A DNA stretch of 42,554 nt, taken from positions 1 to 42,554 of the forward strand of contig JALEVQ010000115.1 of NCBI GenBank assembly GCA_022788205.1, written 5' to 3'. This document shows positions 24,531 to 34,831 of the stretch, in pieces (the stretch's first letter is position 1; each line of letters begins with the position of its first letter). The stretch comes from Robinsoniella sp. (GTDB lineage Bacteria; Bacillota; Clostridia; Lachnospirales; Lachnospiraceae). The notes under the pieces were generated by a model. That model searched no databases, was not told the origin of the DNA, and saw only the letters and a program-made list of their open reading frames with translations. The translations under genes were made by a program, and so were the position numbers.

Positions 24531-27500
24531 ATGGGGTTACAGTTGATTTTGGGAAGTTCGGGAAGCGGCAAGACTTGTTTTTTGTATGATGAGGTGATCC
24601 GTGAGGCGATGCGTCGCCCGGATGAGCGATTTCTGATTCTGGTTCCGGAGCAGTTTACGATGCAGACGCAGAAAGAACTTGTCATGCGCCATCCGAACGG
24701 TGGAATTTTGAATATCGATGTTTTGAGCTTTCAGCGCCTTGCGTACCGGGTATTTGAAGAGCTTGGCGTGGAGAGAAAAAAGATTCTGGAGGAGACGGGA
24801 AAAAATCTGTTTGTGCGCAAAGTGGCGCAGGAAAAGAAGGGACAGCTGACGGTTCTCGGAGGAAACTTGAAAAAGATGGGGTGCATCAGTGAGATGAAGT
24901 CGATGATCTCGGAGCTGATGCAGTATGACGTCTCGCTGCCGCAGCTGGAGCAGATGGAGCGTGAGGCAAAGAACAGACCGCATCTTGCGTATAAGCTGCA
25001 TGATATCCGTATTTTATACGAAGGTTTCCGCGACAGCCTGAAAGAGAAATATATCACATCGGAGGAGGTCCTGGAGGAGCTGTGCCGCCTGGCGGATCAG
25101 TCGAAGAAATTGAAGGACAGCACGATTGTGCTGGATGGATTTACCGGATTTACGCCGATTCAGCAAAAATTGATGAGAAAGCTGCTGGTGATCGCGAAGA
25201 AGGTCAGCGTCACCGTCACGATCGACCCGGCAGAGAATTTCAGGAAAATCAGGGGACCGCATGAACTGTTCTATCTGAGTAAGAAGATGATTGCGGGGCT
25301 TGAGGATGCCGCACGCGAGAGCGGAGCGAAGATGGAGGAGATGGTGGTTCTCGGGAAAGAAGAGAACTATCGGTTTCGAGAAAGACCGCCTCTGCGTTTT
25401 TTGGAGCAGAACCTGTTCCGGTACCGCAGAAGCGTCTGGGAGGGCGAGGTCTCGGAGATCTCGCTTCACAGAAGTAAGAATCCGGCAGGGGAAGTGGAGT
25501 TCGCTGCGCGCACGATCTACAGGATGGTGCGGGAGGAGAAGATTCGCTATCGTGATATTGCGCTGATTGCGGGAGATTTGAGTGGATATCAAAATGAGAT
25601 TGAGCGGATTTTTCCGATCTATGAGATTCCATGCTTTGTGGATCAGACAAAAAAGGTGCTGTTAAATCCTTTGATCGAGTTTATTCGGGCCGCACTGGAT
25701 CTTGTGTGGCAGAATTACCAGTATGAGAGTGTGTTTCGGTGTCTCAGAACGGGTCTTTGTGCGCTGGAGAGAGAAGAGATTGACCGGCTGGAAAATTATG
25801 TGCTGGCGCTTGGAATCCGCGGATTTTCGGCGTGGGATGGCGAGTGGACGAAGAAGACGAGGATCATGGAGGATGAGGAAGTGGTGATCTGCAGCCAGTA
25901 TAAGGAGCGGATGATGGAGATTTTTCGCCCTTTTACGGAGCAGATGAAAAAAGAGCACAGGACAGCGCGTGACTATACGATCGCACTGTATGAGCTTCTT
26001 GTCTCCTGTGACGTGCAGCAAAAACTGGGACAGATGGAGAGGAAGTTTGAGGAGGAACACCGGATGGATCTGGCGAAGGAGTATGCGCAGATTTATCGGA
26101 TTGTGATCGAGCTGTTTGAGAAGATTGTGGAGCTTTTGGGCGATGAGGAGATGACGCTGCGAGAGTATGAGGAGATTTTAGAGGCAGGATTTGAGGAGGC
26201 AAAGGTCGGAATCATCCCTCCGGGCGTGGATCAGGTGCTCGCGGGTGATCTGGAGAGAACGAGGCTTCGCGACGTCAAGGTACTGTTTTTTCTCGGAATG
26301 AATGACGGATGGGTTCCGAGAAATGCGGACGACGGCGGGATTTTGACGGACCAGGACCGCGAATTTCTGGAGGAGGCGAAGGTGGAGCTCGCACCGACGC
26401 AGAGAGAGAAAGGCTATATTCAGAAATTTTATCTGTATCTGATGATGACGAAGCCATCTCAGAGACTGTATCTTTCCTATTGCAAGAGCGGATCTGACGG
26501 AAAGGCGATGAATCCGTCTTACTTTCTCTCGACATTGAGACGGATGTTCCCCGCACTTGAGGTGGCAGATGAGGAGAAAAAAGGACAGGAAGAGCGTGCG
26601 GTCGTCTCACCGGAGAGTGGATGGGATTGCCTGATCCATGGGCTGAGGAAGCTACGCATGGGTCAGGAGAGCGAGGAGTGGAAGGAGCTGTACCGCTTTT
26701 ATTATGAGAACTGCCAGGAGAAGACAAAAGAGCTGGTCGACGCTTCTTTTCTGGAGCACAGGAAAGAGACACTGGGGGAGGAGATTGCGCACTCCCTGTA
26801 CGGGGAAGTGCTAGAGAACAGTGTGACGCGCCTTGAGCAGTTTTCCGAGTGTGCGTTCGCCCATTTCCTGCTGTACGGGCTTCATCTGTCGCCGCGGGAA
26901 GTCTACGAGTTTCGTCCGCCGGACATGGGAAATGTGTTCCACAGGGCGATGGAAGTCTTTTCACAGAAGTTGGAGCAGAGTGAATATAACTGGAGAGATC
27001 TGCCGGGTGAGAAACGGGATACGATGTGTGATCAGTGCGTGGAAGAGGTGGCGGAGCAGTATGGCGCCGCAATCTTGAGCAGCACGGCAAGAAATCAGCA
27101 TCTTGTCGCGCGCATGAAGCGCATCATGAAACGGACGATCCAGGTACTTCAGGAGCAGATTCAGGCAGGCGAGTTTGTGCCGACGGGATATGAGATATCC
27201 TTCTCTGCCGTGAATGATCTGGATGCGGTCAACCTCTCTCTGTCGGAGAAGGAGAAGATGAGGCTGCAAGGGCGGATCGACCGCATCGATCTGTGTGAGG
27301 AGGAGGACAAAGTGTACGTCAAAGTCATCGACTACAAGTCAGGCAATACGTCCTTTGACCTTGTGGCAATGTATCACGGGCTGCAGCTGCAGCTTGTCGT
27401 CTATCTCGACGCGGCGATGGAGATCGAGCAGCGCCTTCATCCGGATAAGGAGATTGTCCCGGCGGGTATCTTTTATTACCACATCAAAGACCCGATGCTG

Positions 27501-27929
27501 GATAAAGAAGAAGCACAGACACCAGAGCAGATCTGGAAAAATATGAAAAAGAAGCTGAGGCTGAACGGGCTTGTGAATGAGGATCCGGATGTGGTGGCAA
27601 AGCTGGATAAGCAGATTGAGAAGGAATCGCTGGTGATTCCATTTGGGTATAATAAAGATGGCAGCCCTTCCCGTTTTTCGAGCAAGGCGACGAAGGAGCA
27701 GTTTCAGGATCTGTCGCGCTTTGTGAACGAGAAGATGAAGGAAATCGGGCGCAGGATTCTGGACGGCGACATTGAGGTGGCGCCTTATGAGAGAAAAGGC
27801 AAGATGCCATGCGAGTATTGCGAGTACCTGGAAGTGTGCGGATTTGACAAGAAAATTCCGGGAAGTCAGACGAGGAGACTGACGGAATACAAGCCGGAGG
27901 AGATCTGGAAGAAGTTGGAGGAGGAATAA
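24531..27929 (+). CDS. addB: AddAB helicase-nuclease subunit B
   Basis: AddB works with AddA in double-strand-break end resection in Firmicutes, replacing RecBCD. The 1132-residue product has an N-terminal nucleotide-binding motif GSSGSGKT (8-15) and a degenerate UvrD-like body. Its C-terminal RecB-type nuclease carries GRIDRIDLCEE and VIDYKSGN. Four cysteines suited to the structural 4Fe-4S cluster are present: Cys774, Cys1094, Cys1097 and Cys1103 (CEYCEYLEVC). A purine-rich AGGGGGT precedes the ATG. It is one base from addA, so the two subunits are co-translated. The 169-base gap after valS contains only small hairpins. Confidence 0.96.
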   Translation: MGLQLILGSSGSGKTCFLYDEVIREAMRRPDERFLILVPEQFTMQTQKELVMRHPNGGILNIDVLSFQRLAYRVFEELGVERKKILEETGKNLFVRKVAQEKKGQLTVLGGNLKKMGCISEMKSMISELMQYDVSLPQLEQMEREAKNRPHLAYKLHDIRILYEGFRDSLKEKYITSEEVLEELCRLADQSKKLKDSTIVLDGFTGFTPIQQKLMRKLLVIAKKVSVTVTIDPAENFRKIRGPHELFYLSKKMIAGLEDAARESGAKMEEMVVLGKEENYRFRERPPLRFLEQNLFRYRRSVWEGEVSEISLHRSKNPAGEVEFAARTIYRMVREEKIRYRDIALIAGDLSGYQNEIERIFPIYEIPCFVDQTKKVLLNPLIEFIRAALDLVWQNYQYESVFRCLRTGLCALEREEIDRLENYVLALGIRGFSAWDGEWTKKTRIMEDEEVVICSQYKERMMEIFRPFTEQMKKEHRTARDYTIALYELLVSCDVQQKLGQMERKFEEEHRMDLAKEYAQIYRIVIELFEKIVELLGDEEMTLREYEEILEAGFEEAKVGIIPPGVDQVLAGDLERTRLRDVKVLFFLGMNDGWVPRNADDGGILTDQDREFLEEAKVELAPTQREKGYIQKFYLYLMMTKPSQRLYLSYCKSGSDGKAMNPSYFLSTLRRMFPALEVADEEKKGQEERAVVSPESGWDCLIHGLRKLRMGQESEEWKELYRFYYENCQEKTKELVDASFLEHRKETLGEEIAHSLYGEVLENSVTRLEQFSECAFAHFLLYGLHLSPREVYEFRPPDMGNVFHRAMEVFSQKLEQSEYNWRDLPGEKRDTMCDQCVEEVAEQYGAAILSSTARNQHLVARMKRIMKRTIQVLQEQIQAGEFVPTGYEISFSAVNDLDAVNLSLSEKEKMRLQGRIDRIDLCEEEDKVYVKVIDYKSGNTSFDLVAMYHGLQLQLVVYLDAAMEIEQRLHPDKEIVPAGIFYYHIKDPMLDKEEAQTPEQIWKNMKKKLRLNGLVNEDPDVVAKLDKQIEKESLVIPFGYNKDGSPSRFSSKATKEQFQDLSRFVNEKMKEIGRRILDGDIEVAPYERKGKMPCEYCEYLEVCGFDKKIPGSQTRRLTEYKPEEIWKKLEEE

Positions 27930-27930
27930 G

Positions 27931-30900
27931 ATGGGAGTCTCATGGACAGAGGAGCAGATGCAGGTCATCACGCTGCATCACAAGAATATTCTGGTTTCGG
28001 CGGCGGCGGGGTCGGGAAAAACGGCTGTCTTGGTTGAGCGCATCATCCGCATGATCAGTGAAGGAGAGCATCCGATCGACATCGACAGACTTCTTGTCGT
28101 GACGTTCACAAAGGCGGCAGCGACAGAGATGCGGGAGCGCATCAGCGCGGCAATCGAGAAAAGATTGATGGAGAATCCGGAAAATGAACATCTGCAAAGG
28201 CAGCTGACATTGATCCATCATGCCCAGATTACGACGATCCACAGTTTTTGTCAGCATGTGATCCGCAATTACTTCCATGTCATTGACTTGGATCCTTCGT
28301 TCCGTATCGGGGATGAGGGGGAGATGAAGCTGATTCGCCAGGATGTGATGCAAAAGATGCTGGAGGATTATTACCTGGAAGGAAGCGAAGCGTTTTTACA
28401 GTTTTCTGAGCGGTATGCCTCCGGAAAGACGGACATTGAGCTGGAGGATCAGATTCTGTCGCTGTACGAGTTTTCGATGAGTCATCCGTGGCCGGAGAGA
28501 TGGCTTTCGGAATGTGAGAAAGAATATGAGCTACATTCCTTTGAGGAGATCGAGAAGAGTCCTTGGATGGAGGAGATTTTAAGACAGCTTTGCCAGGGGG
28601 CAAAAGATGGGCTTCACCTGGCGGAGGAAGCACTTGAGATCGCACATACGGAGGATGGACCGTGGTATTACGAGGAGGCACTTTTAGCGGACAGGAGGAT
28701 GTTTGAGCGGATGAGCCGGTGCCGTTCTTACCGCGAGCTCTCGGATTTTTTCCGGGGAGAAACAGGGTTTGTCAGGCTTTCCACAAAGCGCGACAAAAAT
28801 GTGTCCGACCAGAAGAAAGAACAGATTAAGCAGCTCAGAGAGCAGGAAAAAAAGCTCATCACAGACTATGAGGAGGACTACTTTTTCGATACACCGGAGC
28901 AGATTTTGCATGAAATGCAGGAGAGCGCGCAGGATGTGGCGATGCTGGTAAAGCTTGCAAAGAGTTTTCTGGAGCGGTTTGCCCAGAAAAAGGCAGACAA
29001 AAATATGCTGGATTTCCATGATCTGGAGCATTTTGCGCTGAAGATTCTGGTGCGCGAGGAGGAAGGAAAACCCGTGCCGACTCAGATCGCGGATGGACTG
29101 GCGCAGCAGTTTGAGGAGGTCCTCATTGACGAATATCAGGACAGCAATCTCGTCCAGGAAATGCTCTTGCGAAGTGTCTCCAAGGAGCGATTTGGGATCG
29201 CAAATCTATTTATGGTGGGCGATGTCAAGCAGAGTATCTACCGCTTCCGCCTGGCAAGACCAGAGCTTTTTATGGACAAATATGACCGGTATCCGACCGA
29301 AGGGGACACAGTGGACAGACGCATTGATCTCCACCGAAACTTCCGAAGCCGGAAGGAAGTTCTGTGGAGTGTGAATCAGATCTTTGAGCAGATTATGACA
29401 AAATCGCTGGGCGGTGTGGAATATGACGAGGATGCCGCACTGTATCCGGGCGCCGTTTTCCCTGAGAGAGCGCAGGAGGATCAGGAGTTTATAAAGACGG
29501 AGATTTTGCTTGCCGATCTGAAGGAAGAGGAGGGAAGCGAAGAGGAACAGGCACAGAGCCAAAGAGAGCTGGAGGCGCGCGCGATCGGAAGAAGGATTCT
29601 CGAGATTGTCGGGAAAGAAAAGGTGCTCGACAAAGAGACGGGGGAATATCGCCCGGCACAGTACCGCGATATCGTGCTGCTTTTGCGCACAGTCTCCGGG
29701 TGGGCAGAACCCTTTGGCGAGGTGCTTGACTCGATGGGGATCCCGTCATACACCGGCTCACAGACGGGATATTTTTCAGCGGTGGAAGTACAGACTGTGC
29801 TGGCTATGCTCCAGATTCTCGACAATCCAAGACAGGACATCGCGATGGCGGCAGTCCTGAAATCTCCGATCGTGGGGCTGAGTGGTGCGGAGATGGCGAA
29901 GATCAAGAACGCTTATCCTCAGGAGGCATTCTATGAGGGAAGCATCCGCTACAGCAGAGAAGGGGAGGAGGCGCTGCTGCGGGAAAAACTCCGCCATTTC
30001 TTTGAGATTTTCGAGGCAATTCGCGCATGCATCTCTTACACGCCGATCCACAAGATTCTGTGGATGATTTTAGAAAAGACAGGGTATGACGACTATGTGG
30101 CGGCGATGCCGGGAGGAGAGCAGAGAAAGGCGAATCTGGATATGCTGCTTGAGAAGGCAGTTTCCTTTGAGGCGGGAAGCTACCGCGGGTTGTTTCACTT
30201 TGCGCGCTACATTGAAAGTCTGCAGAAATATGAGATCGATTTTGGCGAGGCGACGACTTTTTCGGAGCAGGAAAATGCAGTGCGCATCATGAGTATTCAC
30301 AAGAGCAAGGGGCTGGAGTTCCCGATTGTGTTTGTGTGTGGCTTAAATAAGCCGTTCAACCAGCAGGATCAGAGAAGTCGTCTATTGTATCATCCAGAGC
30401 TTGGAATCGGGTGTGACTATGTGGATTTAAAGCTGCGCACAAAGCGACCGACACTTCTGAAAAAAGCGATCCAGTCTGTGACAAAAAAGGAGAATCTCGG
30501 CGAGGAACTCAGGATTTTATATGTGGCAATGACGAGGGCAAAAGAGAAACTCATTTTGACGGCAGCACTGGACAATCTCGACAAAAAGATTGAAAAATGG
30601 AGCGGCCTGGGCAAGTGGGAGGCGAAGGCACTGCCCAACTATGTGATCGCCTCGTCTTCCTCCTTCCTTGACTGGGTGATGGGGAGCATGATGCGTCATC
30701 CGGCGGGAAAAATCATGGTGGAGGCAAGAGGATATCTCCCGTGTGAGGGAAGAGTGGAGGGTGAACCGGCACCGATCCAGATTCAAGTCTGGAAGCTGCA
30801 AAATTTCTTGGAGGAAGAGGCGAAAAGAGAGCTTGAACAGCTTGCTTTGCACGAAGATTTACTCCATTTTGCGGTGGATCAGACATACAGTGAACAGGTC

Positions 30901-31602
30901 AGACAGTCTCTGTTGCATATTTTCGGGATACAGTATCCGTTTCCGGATCAGGAGGAAATTCACGGCAAGCTGACAGTCTCAGAGCTGAAGAGACGGAGCA
31001 TGGAGAGTGAGATTCCAGACACAGAGATGATGTATGAGGAAGCGCAGGTTGAGGAGATCATACCGGATTTCATCGAGAAAAAAGAACTCTCAGGCGCGGC
31101 AAAGGGAACCCTGGTGCACCGCTTTTTGGAGCACTTCGACTATAGGAGAGCGTCCACCATGCAGCAGATCAGAGCGCAGCTGGAGGAACAGATTCAGAGT
31201 GGATATTTTTCAGTGTCCGAGTCAGAGAACATCAATCTCACAAAGATTTTTCGCTTTATGAAAAGTCCGATCGGAGAGCGAATGGCGGCGGCAGAGCGCA
31301 GAGGGGAGCTGTATCGGGAACAGCCATTTGTGATCGGTGTGAAAGCATCTGAGATCGACGAGAGATGGCCGCAGGATGAGACCGTTCTGGTTCAAGGGAT
31401 CATCGATGCGTGTTTTCTGGAAGATGGAGAGTTTGTGATTGTCGACTACAAGACCGACTTTGTGGAGCGGGGAAAAGAGAAGACACTGTGCGAAAAATAT
31501 AAGGCACAGCTCGAATATTATGCCCGCGCACTCTCACAGACAAGCGGGCGAAAAGTAAAAGAGACGATTTTGTACTCCTTCTGGTTAGATCAGGCACTGT
31601 AG
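27931..31602 (+). CDS. addA: AddAB helicase-nuclease subunit A
   Basis: The 1223-residue SF1A helicase-nuclease has Walker A AAAGSGKT (24-31), motif Ia/Ib region VVTFTKAAATEMRERI, motif II DEYQDSN, motif III GDVKQSIYRFR, motif VI region LYVAMTRAKEKL and a C-terminal RecB-family nuclease motif VIVDYKTDFV. It unwinds DNA from ends with 3'-5' polarity while its nuclease cuts the 3' strand until Chi. GGAGGAGG overlaps the end of addB. All core motifs look intact and the length is normal. It ends the recombination pair; the next gene has its own promoter. Confidence 0.97.
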   Translation: MGVSWTEEQMQVITLHHKNILVSAAAGSGKTAVLVERIIRMISEGEHPIDIDRLLVVTFTKAAATEMRERISAAIEKRLMENPENEHLQRQLTLIHHAQITTIHSFCQHVIRNYFHVIDLDPSFRIGDEGEMKLIRQDVMQKMLEDYYLEGSEAFLQFSERYASGKTDIELEDQILSLYEFSMSHPWPERWLSECEKEYELHSFEEIEKSPWMEEILRQLCQGAKDGLHLAEEALEIAHTEDGPWYYEEALLADRRMFERMSRCRSYRELSDFFRGETGFVRLSTKRDKNVSDQKKEQIKQLREQEKKLITDYEEDYFFDTPEQILHEMQESAQDVAMLVKLAKSFLERFAQKKADKNMLDFHDLEHFALKILVREEEGKPVPTQIADGLAQQFEEVLIDEYQDSNLVQEMLLRSVSKERFGIANLFMVGDVKQSIYRFRLARPELFMDKYDRYPTEGDTVDRRIDLHRNFRSRKEVLWSVNQIFEQIMTKSLGGVEYDEDAALYPGAVFPERAQEDQEFIKTEILLADLKEEEGSEEEQAQSQRELEARAIGRRILEIVGKEKVLDKETGEYRPAQYRDIVLLLRTVSGWAEPFGEVLDSMGIPSYTGSQTGYFSAVEVQTVLAMLQILDNPRQDIAMAAVLKSPIVGLSGAEMAKIKNAYPQEAFYEGSIRYSREGEEALLREKLRHFFEIFEAIRACISYTPIHKILWMILEKTGYDDYVAAMPGGEQRKANLDMLLEKAVSFEAGSYRGLFHFARYIESLQKYEIDFGEATTFSEQENAVRIMSIHKSKGLEFPIVFVCGLNKPFNQQDQRSRLLYHPELGIGCDYVDLKLRTKRPTLLKKAIQSVTKKENLGEELRILYVAMTRAKEKLILTAALDNLDKKIEKWSGLGKWEAKALPNYVIASSSSFLDWVMGSMMRHPAGKIMVEARGYLPCEGRVEGEPAPIQIQVWKLQNFLEEEAKRELEQLALHEDLLHFAVDQTYSEQVRQSLLHIFGIQYPFPDQEEIHGKLTVSELKRRSMESEIPDTEMMYEEAQVEEIIPDFIEKKELSGAAKGTLVHRFLEHFDYRRASTMQQIRAQLEEQIQSGYFSVSESENINLTKIFRFMKSPIGERMAAAERRGELYREQPFVIGVKASEIDERWPQDETVLVQGIIDACFLEDGEFVIVDYKTDFVERGKEKTLCEKYKAQLEYYARALSQTSGRKVKETILYSFWLDQAL

Positions 31603-31619
31603 TAATCGACAAGAACTAC

Positions 31620-31648
31620 TTTACTTTTATAAAATCGGAAGGTATACT
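31620..31648 (+). promoter_or_regulatory. Sigma-A promoter of the GtrA-YfhO gene
   Basis: TTTACT (31620-31625), 17 bases, TATACT (31643-31648), with initiation near 31655 and a short leader to GAGGAGGAG just before the ATG at 31687. Confidence 0.65.
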
Positions 31649-31686
31649 AAGCCCAGAGTCAATAAAATCACAAGAGGAGGAGTGAG

Positions 31687-34635
31687 ATGGAAAAGGTAAA
31701 GAAATTGTACCGAAATCAGACGGTGCGCTACATCTTTTTCGGGGGATGTACCACGTTAGTCAATCTGATTTCGTATGCCATTTTCCGTGGGGTCTTACAG
31801 ATCGACATCACCGTCGCAAATGTATTGTCTATTTTTTTAGCGATTCTGTTTGCATACGTTGTCAATAAAATTTTTGTGTTTGAGAGTAAGACGAAGGGGA
31901 TATGGGAATTTTTAGGCGAGATGGCACAGTTTATCGGGATGCGGCTCTCCACGATGTTTATCGAGGTATTCGGAGTCGTCTATATGAGCTGTGTCTGGAA
32001 AATCCCGGATATGATCTCAAAACTGATGATCCAGGTGGTTGTGCTGGTCTTAAACTATGTGTTCAGCAAGATTTTTGTCTTTAACGAGGAGCGCAGGCAC
32101 TCTTCAGGGAAAGATCAGCCGAGAAGAAAAAGAAGAAGACGAAATACCATTTTAGGCTTTGCGATCCCTGCTGTAGCGATGACGATTGCATTTGCTGTCA
32201 ATGAAGTCTCTCCGTTTGGGGATCGGGGCATTTTGATTATTGATTCCCTTCACCAATATCTGCCGTTTTTCACGGAGTTTCATGAAAAGCTGGTAAACAG
32301 CGAATCATTGCGTTATTCCTTCGGCGGAGGTCTGGGAATCAATTTCTGGGCAACCTTTGCCTATTATTTTGCGAGTCCGCTGAACTTTTTGATTGTGCTG
32401 TTTCCAACTTCTATGATGATGGAAGCGATGGCACTTTTGGTGATTCTGAAAATCGGATTCAGCGGAGGGTTTTTTGCATATTATTTAAGCAGAAGGAATC
32501 ATGACAGAAATTATACACCGATTTTGTTTGCGTGTATGTTCGCACTGAGCAATTTCATCATCGGATATTATTTTAATCTGATGTGGCTCGACAGTATTGC
32601 GGTGCTTCCGATTGTGATGCTGGGCATTGAAGAGATTGTGGATGGAAAGAGCGGAAAAATCTTTGCGGCATCGCTTGCTTTTGCACTGTTTTCCAACTAT
32701 TATATTGGATTTATGCTGTGTGTATTTTCCTGCCTGTATTTCCTGATGCTCTGGTGCATAAAAAAGAAAAGAGAGATCCGAAAAGTGCTTCGCTCGTGCC
32801 TCAATTTTGGCTGGTATGCACTGCTGAGCGGCGGCATGGCAGCGATTGTCTTGATCCCTGCCTACCAGGCACTTGGGATGACGGAGTCGACAAGCGGCAA
32901 CAGTTTTCCGACAAAAATTAAGCTGTACACGGGATTGTTTTCTCAGTTGACGCAGCATTTTGCCGCGGTGGAGCCAATCACGATTGCGGACACTCAGGTG
33001 GGACTCAATGCGTATTGCGGTGTTCTCGTGATGATGCTTGTCCTTTTATATCTGCTTGATAAAAATATTTCTCTGAGAAAGCGCATCGGATATTTTGTTT
33101 TGACAGCGTTTCTCTATGTCAGCTTTGATGTCAATGTCCTGAATTATATCTGGCATGGCTTTCACACGCAGAATGGACTGCCGAACCGCTTTGCGTTTTT
33201 ATATATCGCAATGCTGCTTGTGATGAGCTTTGACGCGTTTGGTCACATTCGGCTTTTGCCGCGCTGGAGAGTGTCATTTGCGTTTCTGGTTCCGCCTGCG
33301 GTCACAGCGTTTGTGGCGTACAAGGGGATTGGAGACTATCCGTGGTATGTCTATGTAATCACGCTGCTTGCGATGGCGGTATATCTGTTCTGGATTTTGC
33401 TGTATCGCCTCAAAAAGAGACGAGTGGCAGTGATGAGAAACGTGATTGTCTGCCTTGGAGTTGTGGAGATGGTGGCAAGCTCGATCTACGGCGTGTGCTG
33501 TAACGGGACGGTCAGCAAGAGCAGCTATGTGGAGGAACAGACAGCGTACCATACCATGATGGAGCGCAGAGATGAGACAAACCTGTTCTACCGCATGGAG
33601 ATGGACAGCCAGAGGATGAGAAATGCAAACATGTTCCTCGGAGGAGACGGTATGGTGCTCTTCTCCTCGACGATGCCTGCGGCCACAGTGGATCTGTGCA
33701 AGGCATTGGGAATCGAAGCAAGGACCAATAAAAATGGCTATATCGGTGTAACCAAACTGATGAATGATGTGTTCGGCATCCGCTACATCGTGTCAAAGGA
33801 AAATACAGAGACACTCTACCAGTTTAAGCGTGTGGACTACGAGAATCCGGATGGACTTTTCTACAATGAAGATGCGCTCTCGATTGGATTTATGGTAAAT
33901 GAAAAAGTGAAAGATTGGGATACTCATTCCGGCACTCCGATGGAAGTGCAAAATCAGTTTATCAATCTTACAACAGGATATGAGCCGATTATCAAACTTG
34001 ACAGGACTGTGGAGCTGAGTGATCAGGAAACCTGCACGATCAAGCTTCCAAAAGGCTCACAGGTCTATGTTCAGCTCATGACATCCGTGGAAAAACTGGA
34101 GATCTCGACGCCGGAGTATGATAAAACATATAATCGCTACAATGATCACATGTATAACCTAGGATGCATGGAGGAGGATCAGCTTGCGAATGTCACAGTG
34201 ACCTTCAAAGAGGGACAGTCAGGGACCGTGAAGCTGAAAATTTACGTCTGCCATCAGGATGAATATGAGAAAGTCCACGAAGCTTTGGCGGAAGAACAGA
34301 TGGAACTGACCAGCTTTGCGGATGATCACATAGAGGGAACGATCACGGCAAAAGAGAGCCGGACGTTGATGTTCAGTATCCCGTATGATGAGGGATGGGA
34401 GATCAAAGTGGACGGTGAGAATGTACAGCAGTATCGGATCGGTGAGGCTTTGATGGGCATTGATCTGGAGGCAGGGGAGCACCAGATCACGCTTTCCTAT
34501 ACACCGCCGGGACTGTGGCTGGGAAGCTTCTTGAGCATTGTATGTATCGCACTGTATCTGGCTACGATGATGATGGAGAGAAAAAATCAACTTCGCACAC
34601 AGAGAAGACAGCCAGAGAAAAGCAAAGTTCTGTAA
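31687..34635 (+). CDS. Fused GtrA flippase domain and YfhO-type membrane glycosyltransferase-like protein
   Basis: This is a 982-residue polytopic membrane protein. Residues 1 to about 135 form a GtrA/GtcA domain with four helices (YIFFGGCTTLVNLISY, VANVLSIFLAILFAYVVNKIFVF, LSTMFIEVFGVVYM, VVVLVLNYVFSKIFVF), a family that flips lipid-linked sugars. A basic linker (RRKRRRR) follows. From about 155 comes a YfhO-like domain with 11-13 helices (DSLHQYLPFF, GGGLGINFWATFAYYFASPLN, PNRFAFLYIAMLL) and a large extracytoplasmic part near the end, then a final helix. In B. subtilis the separate proteins GtcA and YfhO act with CsbB in GlcNAc decoration of lipoteichoic acid. The summed lengths match two full proteins, so this is a fusion, not a fragment. 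No CsbB-type glycosyltransferase gene is nearby. Confidence 0.88.
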   Translation: MEKVKKLYRNQTVRYIFFGGCTTLVNLISYAIFRGVLQIDITVANVLSIFLAILFAYVVNKIFVFESKTKGIWEFLGEMAQFIGMRLSTMFIEVFGVVYMSCVWKIPDMISKLMIQVVVLVLNYVFSKIFVFNEERRHSSGKDQPRRKRRRRNTILGFAIPAVAMTIAFAVNEVSPFGDRGILIIDSLHQYLPFFTEFHEKLVNSESLRYSFGGGLGINFWATFAYYFASPLNFLIVLFPTSMMMEAMALLVILKIGFSGGFFAYYLSRRNHDRNYTPILFACMFALSNFIIGYYFNLMWLDSIAVLPIVMLGIEEIVDGKSGKIFAASLAFALFSNYYIGFMLCVFSCLYFLMLWCIKKKREIRKVLRSCLNFGWYALLSGGMAAIVLIPAYQALGMTESTSGNSFPTKIKLYTGLFSQLTQHFAAVEPITIADTQVGLNAYCGVLVMMLVLLYLLDKNISLRKRIGYFVLTAFLYVSFDVNVLNYIWHGFHTQNGLPNRFAFLYIAMLLVMSFDAFGHIRLLPRWRVSFAFLVPPAVTAFVAYKGIGDYPWYVYVITLLAMAVYLFWILLYRLKKRRVAVMRNVIVCLGVVEMVASSIYGVCCNGTVSKSSYVEEQTAYHTMMERRDETNLFYRMEMDSQRMRNANMFLGGDGMVLFSSTMPAATVDLCKALGIEARTNKNGYIGVTKLMNDVFGIRYIVSKENTETLYQFKRVDYENPDGLFYNEDALSIGFMVNEKVKDWDTHSGTPMEVQNQFINLTTGYEPIIKLDRTVELSDQETCTIKLPKGSQVYVQLMTSVEKLEISTPEYDKTYNRYNDHMYNLGCMEEDQLANVTVTFKEGQSGTVKLKIYVCHQDEYEKVHEALAEEQMELTSFADDHIEGTITAKESRTLMFSIPYDEGWEIKVDGENVQQYRIGEALMGIDLEAGEHQITLSYTPPGLWLGSFLSIVCIALYLATMMMERKNQLRTQRRQPEKSKVL

Positions 34636-34674
34636 AAGAAAGAGAAACCAGGGCTGTGCAAAGGGATATTTTTT

Positions 34675-34683
34675 TGATATACT
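34675..34683 (+). promoter_or_regulatory. Extended -10 promoter of the murB operon
   Basis: TGaTATACT at 34675-34683, after a T-run, is an extended -10 with a poor -35. It predicts a leader of about 140 bases before murB, containing the structure at 34766-34817. Confidence 0.5.
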
Positions 34684-34765
34684 TTATGAGATGCCAAATG
34701 GCGATGCGGGATATCTGGAAGGTATCCTATGAGGAGTAAAAATATCTATAAATCCTATCTGATAG

Positions 34766-34817
34766 AAAGGAGGGGGAAATTGCCGGGAAAGAGCGCATGA
34801 CAGTGCTCACCACGGCA
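34766..34817 (+). promoter_or_regulatory. Displaced ribosome site and hairpin in the murB leader
   Basis: The only good Shine-Dalgarno, AAAGGAGGGGG (34766-34776), is about 56 bases before the murB ATG. Between them TGCCG (34781-34785) pairs with CGGCA (34813-34817), and GAGCGC (34791-34796) with GTGCTC (34803-34808, one G-T pair). If folded, the hairpin shortens the effective gap to about 18 bases. A six-codon TTG reading frame (34780-34800) also starts right after the ribosome site. Either bridging or leader-peptide coupling is possible. Confidence 0.4.
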
Positions 34818-34831
34818 GTTTCCAGACTAGA

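Noticed and set aside
26275-27090. 271-codon open frame on the minus strand
   Set aside because: It is opposite addB and very rich in Pro, Ser and Arg, as expected for the complement of a Glu/Leu-rich gene.
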